Origin: an uncultured Bacteroidota bacterium
Lineage (GTDB): Bacteria; Bacteroidota; Bacteroidia; JADZBD01
Reading direction: 5' to 3'
Assembly: GCA_937924855.1 (NCBI GenBank)
Contig: CALEYQ010000037.1
Span: 1-38,114, forward strand
DNA length: 38,114 bases
Notes under the pieces: generated by a model
The model's database searches: none
Seen by the model: only the letters and a program-made list of their open reading frames with translations
What the model was told of the DNA's origin: nothing
Made by a program: the position numbers and the translations under genes
In this document: one piece after another, positions 25,586 to 34,790 of the stretch
How positions within the stretch are numbered: position 1 is the first letter of the stretch
How the letters are laid out: the number at the start of each line of letters is the position of its first letter

Positions 25586-28170
25586 TTCCCGGTTTTTATG
25601 GCAATGCCGAATGAGAGTTTTTTGGAAACAACTTTCCCGTCCTGATGGAAGGCTTCGAAAAATAAAATATAGAGGCCGATGGGCGCTTTTCCTCCATCTT
25701 CCATTATTCCATCCCAGTTAAACTGACCTTCAAGTCCGAGCAATTCATTTTGCACAAGATTCTTAATTCTTCTTCCCCTGCTGTCATAAATCACGGCATT
25801 TCCTACATAACCGGGAAGGTCCATTTCGTAATTGAAATGAATTACATCCTGAAATCCGTCGTTATCGGGAGAAAACACCTCGGGGAATGGATTGATAGTT
25901 CCTCCTCCTTTGCCCTCGCTGAACTGGGAATTTTTTGCACCGGGGGTTCCATACCCTGAATTTTCGGATGCGCTGTGCCAATTTGACTTTTTCTGCGATG
26001 GCTCATTAAAATGAATTCTTTCAAGCGAAACTCCTTTGGTTGAAGCCAACAGGGGGAAATGCCATTTCTCGGAATAGGCCACACGATCGATGACGGTATT
26101 TCCTGCGGTTTTTATCACAATAACATCTCCCGAATTGTTCAGGGAGGGCATAGATGTCATGTTGATGTAGTTTATTTTGGAGGGGCAGGAATATTGCGTG
26201 CAAACAATGGATTTATTTGTTGACAACAAAAGGTATTCACCCGGGAAAAATAAAAATCCGGTGGTAGAAAGCGTGGCGGATGAAGAAAAAAGAAGGGTAA
26301 TCGTATCCTGTTCTGCAATGGAAGTGTTCTTCAGATCAAGAATTTTTCCGGACCGGTTATAAATTTCAACAAATTCTACGCCTCCGTCTTTGGGATCAGG
26401 CAACAATTCATTAATAACAATATCATTGGGCATAAGTGGTTCAGGAAGTCCAAACCTCCCTGTTATGGCCTGAGGAATCAAATTCCCGGAGCAATCACCG
26501 AAAACACCTGAAACGGTTAATGTGTAAATTATTCCGCTTTGGATAGAGACAGGCAAAACAACCTTGAAGTTGCTTTTGTCAAGGGCTTGTGGCGTTACGG
26601 AAACGGGGGTTCCCACTCCCTGATCAACACTCCAGAGAGCCGACTGAAAAATGTGAATGGGTTCTGTGAAATAAACAATGATGGTATCGGGTGCATTAAC
26701 CCCGATCCGTAAAATTCCGGGTGCCTGATTATCCGGATTGGAACCAAGTACAGAGTTTCGTCTTCCCGGAGTTCCACCGGAAAGTGACAAAGAAGCCCGC
26801 CAGTTATTAATGCCACCGCATGGGTTTCCCGGATCGATTTGCTCAAGCGAAAATCCGCCATCGGCCCGTTGTGGATCATTGTACCATTTATCGGTATAGG
26901 AAACCGTATGAATTACCAGCCCGGCAGAATCGCGAACGGTAATCGTATTTCCTGTATTGGTAAGCGCAGGAAAACTCGTGACTCCCTTTACAGGGATGCC
27001 GGAAAACAAATTGGCTCCGGTAACAGTAGTCAGCACAAAAAAGCTATCCGGCTTAATAATCAGGTTAGGAATGGTTTTTACATTGGTTCCCACCGTAATC
27101 GTCCACTTTTTGCAGAGTATCGGCAAAAGCGTTCGGTTGTGAAGTTCTATATACTCAACATTAGGAAGTTGTACTGGAGGATCGGGGTCGGCCATTATTT
27201 CATTAATTACCACATCAAGGGGTGCGGCAATGCTGTAAAAAAAAGTATCGATACCGGAGGGTTTAACATTCCCTGTGAGGTCGGCAATATTGGCTGAAGA
27301 AAGGGAATAGTAGCCCTGTTGAACAATGGTGTTTGTGGATAAGTGAACCAGATTAAGATTATTTGCATTGCGGGTGGCGGTGATGGGAAAACCAATGCCA
27401 CCGCTGATATTATAGTTTGCGGTATTCGATGCAGAGTTTTGTTCCACGGCCTCATTGAAATAAACATCAATCCGGTTTGGGGAAAGGACGGCAATACTAT
27501 CGATGCGGGGTGGAAAGGTATCAACCACCACAGGCCCTACGTAAAAATCGTCAAAGTAAAACTTGTTAGCATTGGAGCTGGTATAAACGCAACGCACACC
27601 AAAAAAACTTGTGCTGCCGTGAACAATATCGGTTCCACTGGCTTCCTGAACATAATTAACCCCGCCGGCGGGATCAATGAAAAGGGTCCATAAGCCCGTG
27701 GCATTTCGGGTAACTTTAACCCGGATGGCAAAAGCGTTGGCGATAAGGGTGGTTCCCCGGCAAACAGAAACGGAAGTGTTTCCTGTTTGTCTGAAAAGCT
27801 CAACCTGATCGTTAGCCAGTGCTTCCCCGAATTGAAGATAATAACCATTTAGAGGCTGTCCAAGGTCAGGTTGATCAGAAACCAGATAAACCCGGCCATA
27901 ATTACTGGAAGAGGGTGAAAAATTTTGACGGATCCAGAAATTCCATTCACAATTTCCCAAAGCCTGGGTGTTGGGTGTTGAGAGGTAACTGGTGGAAGCC
28001 CCGGAAGAGTTAAGCTGAAGCTGAAAAGCCGGATTTACAATAAAAACAGAATCATTGCCGCTCCAGGTAGGATTAGCCGTAAAATTTCCATCGGAAAAAT
28101 TGTCAAAAACCTGGGATTTGCCGGGAAGGGCAAAAGTGAGAATTAGTCCAAAAAACAGAGACCGCAACAT
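25582..28170 (-). CDS. Secreted lamin-tail-domain protein with gliding-type C-terminal domain
   Basis: This 862-residue protein has a signal peptide (about 1-19). An N-terminal jelly-roll-like region (about 20-215) is followed by a Big_5-like Ig unit (about 220-312, NRIDVYFNEAV), lamin-tail domain 1 (from about 317, DVVINEIMADPDPP), a second Ig unit (about 480-575), and lamin-tail domain 2 (from about 580, NDIVINELLPDPKDGG). The C-terminal domain (760-862) has NPFPEVFSPDNDGFQD and ends as a FlgD-like or type B sorting module with KAPIGLYILFFEAF. Lamin-tail cargo proteins are common in Bacteroidota, often near nucleases or hydrolases. It is the first gene of a three-gene minus-strand unit. Confidence 0.85.
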   Translation of the reverse strand: MLRSLFFGLILTFALPGKSQVFDNFSDGNFTANPTWSGNDSVFIVNPAFQLQLNSSGASTSYLSTPNTQALGNCEWNFWIRQNFSPSSSNYGRVYLVSDQPDLGQPLNGYYLQFGEALANDQVELFRQTGNTSVSVCRGTTLIANAFAIRVKVTRNATGLWTLFIDPAGGVNYVQEASGTDIVHGSTSFFGVRCVYTSSNANKFYFDDFYVGPVVVDTFPPRIDSIAVLSPNRIDVYFNEAVEQNSASNTANYNISGGIGFPITATRNANNLNLVHLSTNTIVQQGYYSLSSANIADLTGNVKPSGIDTFFYSIAAPLDVVINEIMADPDPPVQLPNVEYIELHNRTLLPILCKKWTITVGTNVKTIPNLIIKPDSFFVLTTVTGANLFSGIPVKGVTSFPALTNTGNTITVRDSAGLVIHTVSYTDKWYNDPQRADGGFSLEQIDPGNPCGGINNWRASLSLSGGTPGRRNSVLGSNPDNQAPGILRIGVNAPDTIIVYFTEPIHIFQSALWSVDQGVGTPVSVTPQALDKSNFKVVLPVSIQSGIIYTLTVSGVFGDCSGNLIPQAITGRFGLPEPLMPNDIVINELLPDPKDGGVEFVEIYNRSGKILDLKNTSIAEQDTITLLFSSSATLSTTGFLFFPGEYLLLSTNKSIVCTQYSCPSKINYINMTSMPSLNNSGDVIVIKTAGNTVIDRVAYSEKWHFPLLASTKGVSLERIHFNEPSQKKSNWHSASENSGYGTPGAKNSQFSEGKGGGTINPFPEVFSPDNDGFQDVIHFNYEMDLPGYVGNAVIYDSRGRRIKNLVQNELLGLEGQFNWDGIMEDGGKAPIGLYILFFEAFHQDGKVVSKKLSFGIAIKTGK

Positions 28171-28187
28171 GTTTCCGAAATGTCAGG

Positions 28188-28195
28188 TAAAGATA
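28188..28195 (-). promoter_or_regulatory. Probable -7 box for the lamin-tail operon
   Basis: The minus strand reads TATCTTTA, 7 of 8 to TAnnTTTG with its two free positions counted as matches. It lies 17 bases before the ATG at 28170. Confidence 0.35.
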
Positions 28196-28235
28196 GCACA
28201 ATCATGTTATTCTTACTACCTGATTATTCATTTTG

Positions 28236-28243
28236 TAAATTCG
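28236..28243 (+). promoter_or_regulatory. Weak -7 box before the DUF5686 gene
   Basis: TAAATTCG, one mismatch to TAnnTTTG, lies 16 bases before the proposed TTG start at 28260. It is the same octamer as at 6656. Confidence 0.3.
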
Positions 28244-28259
28244 CTGAAATTATTGTCTC

Positions 28260-30713
28260 TTGGCAATTCGGTTAATTATTACAGCATTAGGATTTTTTTG
28301 CCTCACCAGCAGTTTTGCGACTCAGGTGGGAGGAAAAGTGAAGGATGCCATGGGAGAGGCACTTCCTTTCGTGAATATTTATGTTAAGGGTTCGAACCGC
28401 TCCACCACCTCCAACATCCAGGGTCAATACGCCCTGGACCTTCCCGATGGAAAACACGAGTTGGTTTTCAGGATGGTGGGCTACAAATCGCAGACCGTTG
28501 AAATTGAGCTGAAAGGGACTCCCATCGAAAAAAACATTGTGCTGCTTGAGGAGACCTACAATTTAAAGGAAGTTACCATCAAGGGAGATGGCGAAGATCC
28601 AGCCTATCAGGTTATCCGGAATGCCATAAAAAAGCGGAAATATCATTTGGAACAGGTAAATACTTTCTCCTGCGATGTTTATATAAAAGGGGTTCAGAAA
28701 GTAACCAAATACCCAAAAAAAATAATGGGTATTGAGATCGATCCAGAGGGCGATATTGATACCGCCACCGGAATAGTTTACCTGTCGGAATCGGTGAGTA
28801 AATTTTATTTCCGCCAACCCGACAAAATCAGGGAAGAAATGGTGTCCTCGAAGGTCAGCGGCAACAACCGGGCCTTCAGTTACAACAGGGCTTCCGACAT
28901 GTTGTTTAACTTTTATCAGAACATAATAGAAGTTGGGGGCTTGAGCGAACGCGGTTTTGTTTCTCCCATCAACAACAACGCCCTTTTCTATTACAGGTAC
29001 AAACTCGAAGGAACCTTTTTTGAAAACGGGGAGATGATCAACAAAATCAAAGTAATCCCCAAAAGGAAAAACGACCCCTGTTTCAGCGGATATATTTACA
29101 TCATTGAAAATACCTGGAAGATCCATTCTACCGAGCTCAGGCTGACCAAAGACGCGCAAATAGATTTTGTGGATACGCTCAACATCATTCAGGTGCATTT
29201 TCCCGTGAACAAAGATGTCTGGATGGTCTTGTCCAATAAATTTGAATTCACCTTTAATGTATTGGGGATTCAGGGCAATGGAATTTATCTTGGTGTAAAT
29301 GCTAATTATGTAATTGACCCCGAGCTCCCCAAAAAATTCTTTGGCCCTGAGGAAATGAAAATTCAGGAAAACGCCAATCAAAAAGACAGCGGCTACTGGC
29401 AGGATACCCGACCGGTACCTCTTACCCCCGAGGAAGTGCGTGATTACCAAAAAAGAGACAGCCTCGAAAAAATCAGAACATCAAAACCCTATCTGGATTC
29501 GGTTGACCGTATCAGCAACAAAATTACCCTGGGAAAATTATTTATTGCAGGCTACACCTATAACCAACGCTATAAAAAAAGAGAATTCTATTTCAGTCCC
29601 ATGGCCCGAAATGTCCGGTTTAATACCGTCAGGGGATTTAACGCGGGCATTGAAACCGGGCTGGAAAAACAACTGGAAAAAAACCGGGAGTACGATCTTG
29701 ACCTTGCTGTTTATTACGGATTTTCAGACCGTGCGCTAACCTACGAGGCTGGGTGGAATTTCCTCTATAACCCCTCCCGGTTTTCCCGGATAATTATTAA
29801 AGCCGGACAAACCCAGCCTCAATACAATGAGGACAGCCCCATTGGCCCTCTGGTAAATAGTTTTTATTCCCTGCTGGCAGAACAAAACTTCGCCAAATAT
29901 TTTCAGAAATCATTTGTTTATGCGGAACACGATTTTGAAATTATTAATGGATTGTATGTAAAAACCGGCTTTGAATATGCCGAGCGTTCTCCCTTATTCA
30001 ATACAACCCAATATACCTGGAGAAATCTGGCCAAGAGGGAATATACTTCCAACGACCCTTTAGATCCAGACGACAACTTTTTTCCGGGGTTTGCCACAAA
30101 CCGGATTTTCAAGGTAGAGGGAAGCGTGCGAATCCGTTTCGGTCAGAAATATTATACCCGTCCGAATCAGAAGATTTTACTGGGTTCGAAATATCCTACA
30201 CTTTCCCTTTCCTATTCCAAAGCCATCCCCGGGGTTTTGGGTTCGGAAATGGATTTCGATGAAATTCGTGTTTCGGTCCGCGACCGGGTAAAACTAAAAT
30301 TATTGGGAACTTCCCGTTATTCCGTTTCGGTGGGAAAATTCTTTTCTTCCAAAACCATGGAGTTCATGGACTTTCATCACTTTGGCGGCAACCAGACCAT
30401 CTATTCCGACTTCCGTTTGGCACAGTTCAATCTGCTGGATTATTATGCCTACTCCACCAACGACGCTTATATTGAGGCCCACCTTGAACACCGGTTTGGG
30501 GGCTTTATCCTGAACAAATTTCCCTTAATCAGAAAACTGAAACTTTCAGAAATAGGCGGGGTTCATTACCTGTCTTCCCCTTCCCTGCCCCAATATCTTG
30601 AAGTTTATTTCGGCCTGGAAAAACTACGGATTGTGCGGGTAGATTTTGTAATGGCCTTTTCCAGCAACATACAGATAAACAGCGGGTTTAGGATCGGGTT
30701 TCCCCTCTTTTAA
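28260..30713 (+). CDS. DUF5686 outer-membrane protein with carboxypeptidase-regulatory-like domain
   Basis: This 817-residue protein probably forms an outer-membrane barrel. A signal peptide (about 1-20) precedes a CarboxypepD_reg-like beta-sandwich (about 22-105, VGGKVKDAMGEALPFVNIYV), as at the front of SusC/TonB-dependent proteins. The DUF5686 region follows, and the C-terminus ends in the aromatic strand SGFRIGFPLF, typical for BAM-folded barrels. There is no TonB plug domain. The start is TTG at 28260: an in-frame stop at 28245 rules out longer forms, and the next ATG codons fall inside the conserved domain. Transported or bound substrate is unknown. It is divergent from the lamin-tail operon. 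Confidence 0.88.
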   Translation: MAIRLIITALGFFCLTSSFATQVGGKVKDAMGEALPFVNIYVKGSNRSTTSNIQGQYALDLPDGKHELVFRMVGYKSQTVEIELKGTPIEKNIVLLEETYNLKEVTIKGDGEDPAYQVIRNAIKKRKYHLEQVNTFSCDVYIKGVQKVTKYPKKIMGIEIDPEGDIDTATGIVYLSESVSKFYFRQPDKIREEMVSSKVSGNNRAFSYNRASDMLFNFYQNIIEVGGLSERGFVSPINNNALFYYRYKLEGTFFENGEMINKIKVIPKRKNDPCFSGYIYIIENTWKIHSTELRLTKDAQIDFVDTLNIIQVHFPVNKDVWMVLSNKFEFTFNVLGIQGNGIYLGVNANYVIDPELPKKFFGPEEMKIQENANQKDSGYWQDTRPVPLTPEEVRDYQKRDSLEKIRTSKPYLDSVDRISNKITLGKLFIAGYTYNQRYKKREFYFSPMARNVRFNTVRGFNAGIETGLEKQLEKNREYDLDLAVYYGFSDRALTYEAGWNFLYNPSRFSRIIIKAGQTQPQYNEDSPIGPLVNSFYSLLAEQNFAKYFQKSFVYAEHDFEIINGLYVKTGFEYAERSPLFNTTQYTWRNLAKREYTSNDPLDPDDNFFPGFATNRIFKVEGSVRIRFGQKYYTRPNQKILLGSKYPTLSLSYSKAIPGVLGSEMDFDEIRVSVRDRVKLKLLGTSRYSVSVGKFFSSKTMEFMDFHHFGGNQTIYSDFRLAQFNLLDYYAYSTNDAYIEAHLEHRFGGFILNKFPLIRKLKLSEIGGVHYLSSPSLPQYLEVYFGLEKLRIVRVDFVMAFSSNIQINSGFRIGFPLF

Positions 30714-30800
30714 GCAGGGAGCCAGATTAGCAGGTATATGAAATAAAATCCCTCCCGTTTTTGATTTTTTTCTATCTTGGTCTGTTAAAAGTTTTTTGAT

Positions 30801-33749
30801 ATGACGCCAAGAATTTACACCCTCCTCGCCCTGATGGTTTTTGGGGTATCCTCAACCCTCTTTTCCCAGGCTCCTGTTGCCAATTTTAACGGAACTCCGG
30901 TCCTGATTTGCCAGGGAGGCCAGGTTAATTTTTTCGACCTTTCCACCAATAACCCAACCAGCTGGAACTGGAGCTTTCCCGGAGGAAATCCGGTTAACTC
31001 CACCGCACAAAATCCCACGGTTACCTACCCCAATCCCGGAGTTTATACTGTAACACTTACCGTAAGCAATGGTTCAGGAACCAATACGCTTACTCAAACT
31101 AATTATATCACCGTAAACGCCCCTCCCACCACTTCGAATGCCGGCCCGGATCAAAATATTTGTCAATCCTCAACTACCCTTGCCGCCAATACCCCCACCA
31201 TCGGAACAGGGGCCTGGACCGTTGTAACCGGAGGAGGAGTAGTTACCAATCCCAATCAGGCCAATTCAACCATTACCAATTTATCGCCCGGTCCTAATGT
31301 GTTAATCTGGAACATTGCCAACGACCCTTGCCCGGCCTCGGCAGATACCGTTAGAATTTTTGTAGACTCCCCTCCCTCCCCTGCACAGGCGGGTCCCGAC
31401 ATTCAGATTTGTGCCCCCAGTTCAACCACCATGTTTCAGGGAACGGCTCCGGTAATTGGAACCGGAAACTGGACACTCATTGGAGGAACAGGAACAATTA
31501 TTTCCCCCAACAATCCTACCTCGCAGGTAACCGGACTGAGCGTTGGAAACAACACATTTGTGTGGACAACCAGCAATGGGGTTTGTCCATCCAGTTCCGA
31601 CACTATGATAATAACCGTTCTACCTGCTCCTAATGTGCAGGTAAATCCGCCCTCTGTTTTTCTTTGTATTGGTAATTCATTTTTGTTAAACGCCACAGGT
31701 GCCAGCACTTATTCCTGGTCGCCTTCTAGCGGATTAAGTGCCACCACAGGCTCTTCTGTTTCTGCATCTCCTACCATAACCACAACCTATACCGTGGTTG
31801 GAACCGATCCCAACGGATGCACAAATTCTGCAACAACTTTAGTAACTGTTACACCGTATCCAACGGTGACAGTAAGCATGTCGAGCACAAATGTTTGCGA
31901 TAATGCACCCATGCCTGTTACTGCAAGCGGAGCTACCACCTATTCCTGGGCACCTTCTACCGGACTAAGTTCTACGGTTGGAACCACGGTAAATGCATTA
32001 CCAACAAGCACCATAACCTATACTGTTACCGGAAGCACCAACGGATGCACCGGAACTGCAACATTTACCCTTACTCCCATTCCATCACCCACAGCAACCG
32101 TTACCCCGACTTCGGCGGTAATTTGCCAGGGTAATAATGTAAACTTAACCGGCGGTGGAGGCGTAAGCTACAATTGGTTTCCCTCTACAGGACTGAGTGC
32201 AACAACCGGCACCACCGTAAATGCGGCTCCTACCGTAACCACTTCGTATGGAGTAATTGCCATTGCTGCCAATGGTTGTTCTGATACGGCCTTTGCACTT
32301 ATTCTGGTAAATCCTCCGCCTAACGTTTCAGTTACCCCAAACAACCCGCTTCTTTGTACCGGTGATACTCTTACCATGACTGCCTCGGGAGCGATAAACT
32401 ATACATGGTCGCCTTCTTTTGGTCTTAGTGCCACAACCGGCTCGGTGGTTCTGGCTTACCCCTCGGTTACAACCACCTATACCGTCATCGGATCTGCCAC
32501 CGGCTGTCCTATTTCCACGGCTTCGTTTACCATTACGGTTGGTCAGACTCCCTATGTTCAGGTTACACCAAACCAGATAGCCATTTGTCAGGGCAGCTTT
32601 ACCAACCTTACCGCCAGCGGAGCCAATACCTATACCTGGTCGCCGGGAACGGGCTTAAGTTCAACGGTGGGAACCGTGGTAACTGCCAACCCGACTACAG
32701 CAACTACCTATACAGTTACAGGTACGGCTTCAAATGGTTGTACTGCCACTGCGATGGCAAATGTGAATGTAAATCCTTTGTTTTTGGTTTCCACCAATTC
32801 TACGCCTGCGGTTTGCGGCAACAGCAATAGCGGAACAGCAACAGCAACAACAAACGGGGGCTCTTCACCTTTTACTTACCAATGGAGCGATCCCTTCTCA
32901 CAAACTACTCAAACAGCCGTGGCTCTTGTTCCCGGAACTTACACCGTTACAGTAACCGATGCCAACGGATGCAGCACCACGCAAATTGCCAATGTGGGAA
33001 CCGTAAACACAATGAATCTGAATGTTTCCTACACTAACCCCCTTTGTGCCTCCGGAAATTCCGGCTCTGCCATGGTTAGTGTTTCTGGTGGATCGGCCCC
33101 TTATACCTATTTATGGAATTCCAATCCCGCCCAGGTTACGCCTACAGCTTCTAACCTAAGTGCAGGAACCTATACCGTTACGGTTACCGATTCGGCCGGA
33201 TGTTCCCAAAATATTGCTGTTACATTAACATCACCATCACCCATTGTTTTTACAAAGGATTCCTCAAACACTTCCTGTAAACGCAGCGATGGTTTTTGCC
33301 GGATAAAAACCATTTCAGGAGGAACGGCGCCCTTCACCTACCAGTGGTCGAACGGGAAAACCTCTTCTTCCATCCTGAATGTTCCGGCAGGAACATACTC
33401 GGTTCTCATTACCGACTTCAACGGTTGTGTTGATTCCGCGAAATTTACCCTGACAGATATCACGATTCCCCAATGTGTTACTATTCCCAATGCCTTCTCG
33501 CCAAATGGTGATGGAATCCACGATTTCTGGGTTATCGAAAACCTGGATTATTACACAACAAACGGGATTGAAATAGGTGTTGAAGTTTACAATCGCTGGG
33601 GAAATCTGGTGTATAAAAACGATGATTACAAGAATGACTGGGATGGCACCGAGGCCGGTAAAAAACTCCCGGGAGGGGTTTATATGTTTGTGCTCCGGCT
33701 AGGTCCGAATGCAGAACCCATGAAAGGAACATTTACCATTCTCCGGTAA
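30801..33749 (+). CDS. Multidomain Ig/SprB-repeat adhesin with T9SS type B C-terminus
   Basis: This 982-residue surface protein has a signal peptide (about 1-22, ending LFSQ) and a PKD domain (about 25-105, SWNWSFPGG). Two related units start GPDQNIC and GPDIQIC (about 112-275). Five Ig-like repeats of about 77 residues carry the core YSWSPSSGLSATTG (276-662), and three SprB-type repeats occupy about 663-886. The type B sorting domain (about 893-982) opens VTIPNAFSPNGDG and ends GTFTILR. The repeats each hold two cysteines that could form a disulfide. The PorP/SprF gene follows after 18 bases, which fits the known dependence of type B cargo on a cognate SprF-like protein. Confidence 0.92.
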   Translation: MTPRIYTLLALMVFGVSSTLFSQAPVANFNGTPVLICQGGQVNFFDLSTNNPTSWNWSFPGGNPVNSTAQNPTVTYPNPGVYTVTLTVSNGSGTNTLTQTNYITVNAPPTTSNAGPDQNICQSSTTLAANTPTIGTGAWTVVTGGGVVTNPNQANSTITNLSPGPNVLIWNIANDPCPASADTVRIFVDSPPSPAQAGPDIQICAPSSTTMFQGTAPVIGTGNWTLIGGTGTIISPNNPTSQVTGLSVGNNTFVWTTSNGVCPSSSDTMIITVLPAPNVQVNPPSVFLCIGNSFLLNATGASTYSWSPSSGLSATTGSSVSASPTITTTYTVVGTDPNGCTNSATTLVTVTPYPTVTVSMSSTNVCDNAPMPVTASGATTYSWAPSTGLSSTVGTTVNALPTSTITYTVTGSTNGCTGTATFTLTPIPSPTATVTPTSAVICQGNNVNLTGGGGVSYNWFPSTGLSATTGTTVNAAPTVTTSYGVIAIAANGCSDTAFALILVNPPPNVSVTPNNPLLCTGDTLTMTASGAINYTWSPSFGLSATTGSVVLAYPSVTTTYTVIGSATGCPISTASFTITVGQTPYVQVTPNQIAICQGSFTNLTASGANTYTWSPGTGLSSTVGTVVTANPTTATTYTVTGTASNGCTATAMANVNVNPLFLVSTNSTPAVCGNSNSGTATATTNGGSSPFTYQWSDPFSQTTQTAVALVPGTYTVTVTDANGCSTTQIANVGTVNTMNLNVSYTNPLCASGNSGSAMVSVSGGSAPYTYLWNSNPAQVTPTASNLSAGTYTVTVTDSAGCSQNIAVTLTSPSPIVFTKDSSNTSCKRSDGFCRIKTISGGTAPFTYQWSNGKTSSSILNVPAGTYSVLITDFNGCVDSAKFTLTDITIPQCVTIPNAFSPNGDGIHDFWVIENLDYYTTNGIEIGVEVYNRWGNLVYKNDDYKNDWDGTEAGKKLPGGVYMFVLRLGPNAEPMKGTFTILR
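31626..32786 (+). repeat. Five in-frame Ig-like repeats
   Basis: Five tandem units of about 225-235 bases encode residues 276-662 of the second adhesin. The repeated core is W-x-PS-x-GLS-x-T-x-G-x-x-V-x-A-x-P, with one Cys near the start and one near the end of each unit. Confidence 0.8.
32787..33458 (+). repeat. Three in-frame SprB-type repeats
   Basis: Three units encode about residues 663-886. The first two are close to the units of the adhesin at 12128 (GTYTVTVTD followed by GC). The third is more diverged and has an extra cysteine (SCKRSDGFC). Confidence 0.75.
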
Positions 33750-33767
33750 CCTAAAAAAAAGAAGACT

Positions 33768-34751
33768 ATGAAAAAGAACATCATAAAATCGATTATCCTG
33801 GTTGCCGGAATGGTTTTTGGCCAGGTGTCTGCCCAGCAGCTTCCCATGTTCAGCCAATTCATGAAGAATGAGTTTGTGTTAAACCCTGCCTTGGCAGGAA
33901 TGGACAATGAATTTGCGCCCCTTCGGATTTTTGCACGCACCCAATGGAGTGGCCTGCAATACGCCCCAAGAACCCAAACACTTAGTTATAATAATTCTTT
34001 TATGGACGACAAAATGGGCTTGGGAGGGTATTTACTTAACGACCGCTTTGGTCCCATTTCCAAAACGGGAATCAACGGAACCTATAGCTATATGATTCAA
34101 ACCGGCAAGGACGGAAAACTATCCTTTGGTTTGGGTGCCATGTTCTATCGTTTCCATCTGAATACCGATAGCCTGGTTTGGGATTCCAAAGGCAATACCG
34201 ATCCTGTTTTATATTCACAAAACAACAATTTTAAAACCTATGTTCCCAATGCCTCGTTTGGCATAATGTACCGGACTGAAAAATTTTGGGCCGGCCTTGC
34301 TCTTCCGGAACTAATTCCATTAAAAATTTCATCCAACGACAGCAATTATGTAGTTCAGCAGCGCAATCACATCTTTTTTAACGCCGGCTACCGCTTAATG
34401 CTGGCTGAAGAAGTGTTTTTGGAGCCTTCCCTGTTTATTAAACAGGTTTCCGGAGCCCCAACCCAGCTTGATTTTAATACCAACCTCAGAATCAAAAACA
34501 GCTTCAACATCGGAGCCTCTTTCAGAACCGGTGATGCCGTTGCCGTAATGGCAGGATATAATATGAAAACAGGATACGTTATCGGCTATTCTTATGACTT
34601 CATCATTAGCGGATTGTCGCAATACACCGGTGGTAACCATGAAATTATGGTAGGCTATAATTTTGCCAAAAAGAAAGCACCCAAAGAAAACACCGGTGAT
34701 GGCCCAATGGAAGACCAGCCATTGAAAGACAACAGTAAAGAAGAAAAATAA
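33768..34751 (+). CDS. PorP/SprF family type IX secretion outer-membrane protein
   Basis: This 327-residue protein has a signal peptide (about 1-22, ending VSAQ) and opens with the family pattern QLPMFSQFMKNEFVLNPALAG, followed by a beta-rich barrel of usual PorP/SprF length. In Flavobacterium, SprF-like proteins sit next to genes for type B cargo and are needed for secretion or surface attachment of that partner. Here the partner is the adhesin 18 bases upstream. The last 25-30 residues form a hydrophilic Lys/Glu/Asp-rich tail (KENTGDGPMEDQPLKDNSKE), which is probably exposed. A hairpin terminator follows the stop. Confidence 0.92.
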   Translation: MKKNIIKSIILVAGMVFGQVSAQQLPMFSQFMKNEFVLNPALAGMDNEFAPLRIFARTQWSGLQYAPRTQTLSYNNSFMDDKMGLGGYLLNDRFGPISKTGINGTYSYMIQTGKDGKLSFGLGAMFYRFHLNTDSLVWDSKGNTDPVLYSQNNNFKTYVPNASFGIMYRTEKFWAGLALPELIPLKISSNDSNYVVQQRNHIFFNAGYRLMLAEEVFLEPSLFIKQVSGAPTQLDFNTNLRIKNSFNIGASFRTGDAVAVMAGYNMKTGYVIGYSYDFIISGLSQYTGGNHEIMVGYNFAKKKAPKENTGDGPMEDQPLKDNSKEEK

Positions 34752-34759
34752 TTTTCCCC

Positions 34760-34786
34760 GGAACCCCTGCAAAGGGGTTTCTTTTT
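34760..34786 (+). terminator. Intrinsic terminator after the PorP/SprF gene
   Basis: GGAACCCC (34760-34767) pairs with GGGGTTTC (34774-34781) around the loop TGCAAA. One G-T pair is included, and five T follow. It ends the adhesin-PorP/SprF unit and stops only 4 bases before the ATG of the next gene. Confidence 0.75.
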
Positions 34787-34790
34787 ATCT

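Noticed and set aside
26839..27297. 152-codon plus-strand frame inside the lamin-tail gene
   Set aside because: It is antisense to a gene with clear domain order; no independent start signal.
28563..29450. 295-codon minus-strand frame inside the DUF5686 gene
   Set aside because: It lies wholly antisense to a well-recognised gene, and its protein shows no domain. It is a mirror of the coding strand's composition.
30757..30771. T-rich stretch after the DUF5686 gene as a terminator
   Set aside because: The only pairing upstream is AGGGA/TCCCT with a loop of about 30 bases, too weak for a call.
12128..34751. CRISPR-like tandem repeats in the adhesin genes
   Set aside because: The repeats are in frame, about 230 bases long, diverged, and code for SprB/Ig domains.
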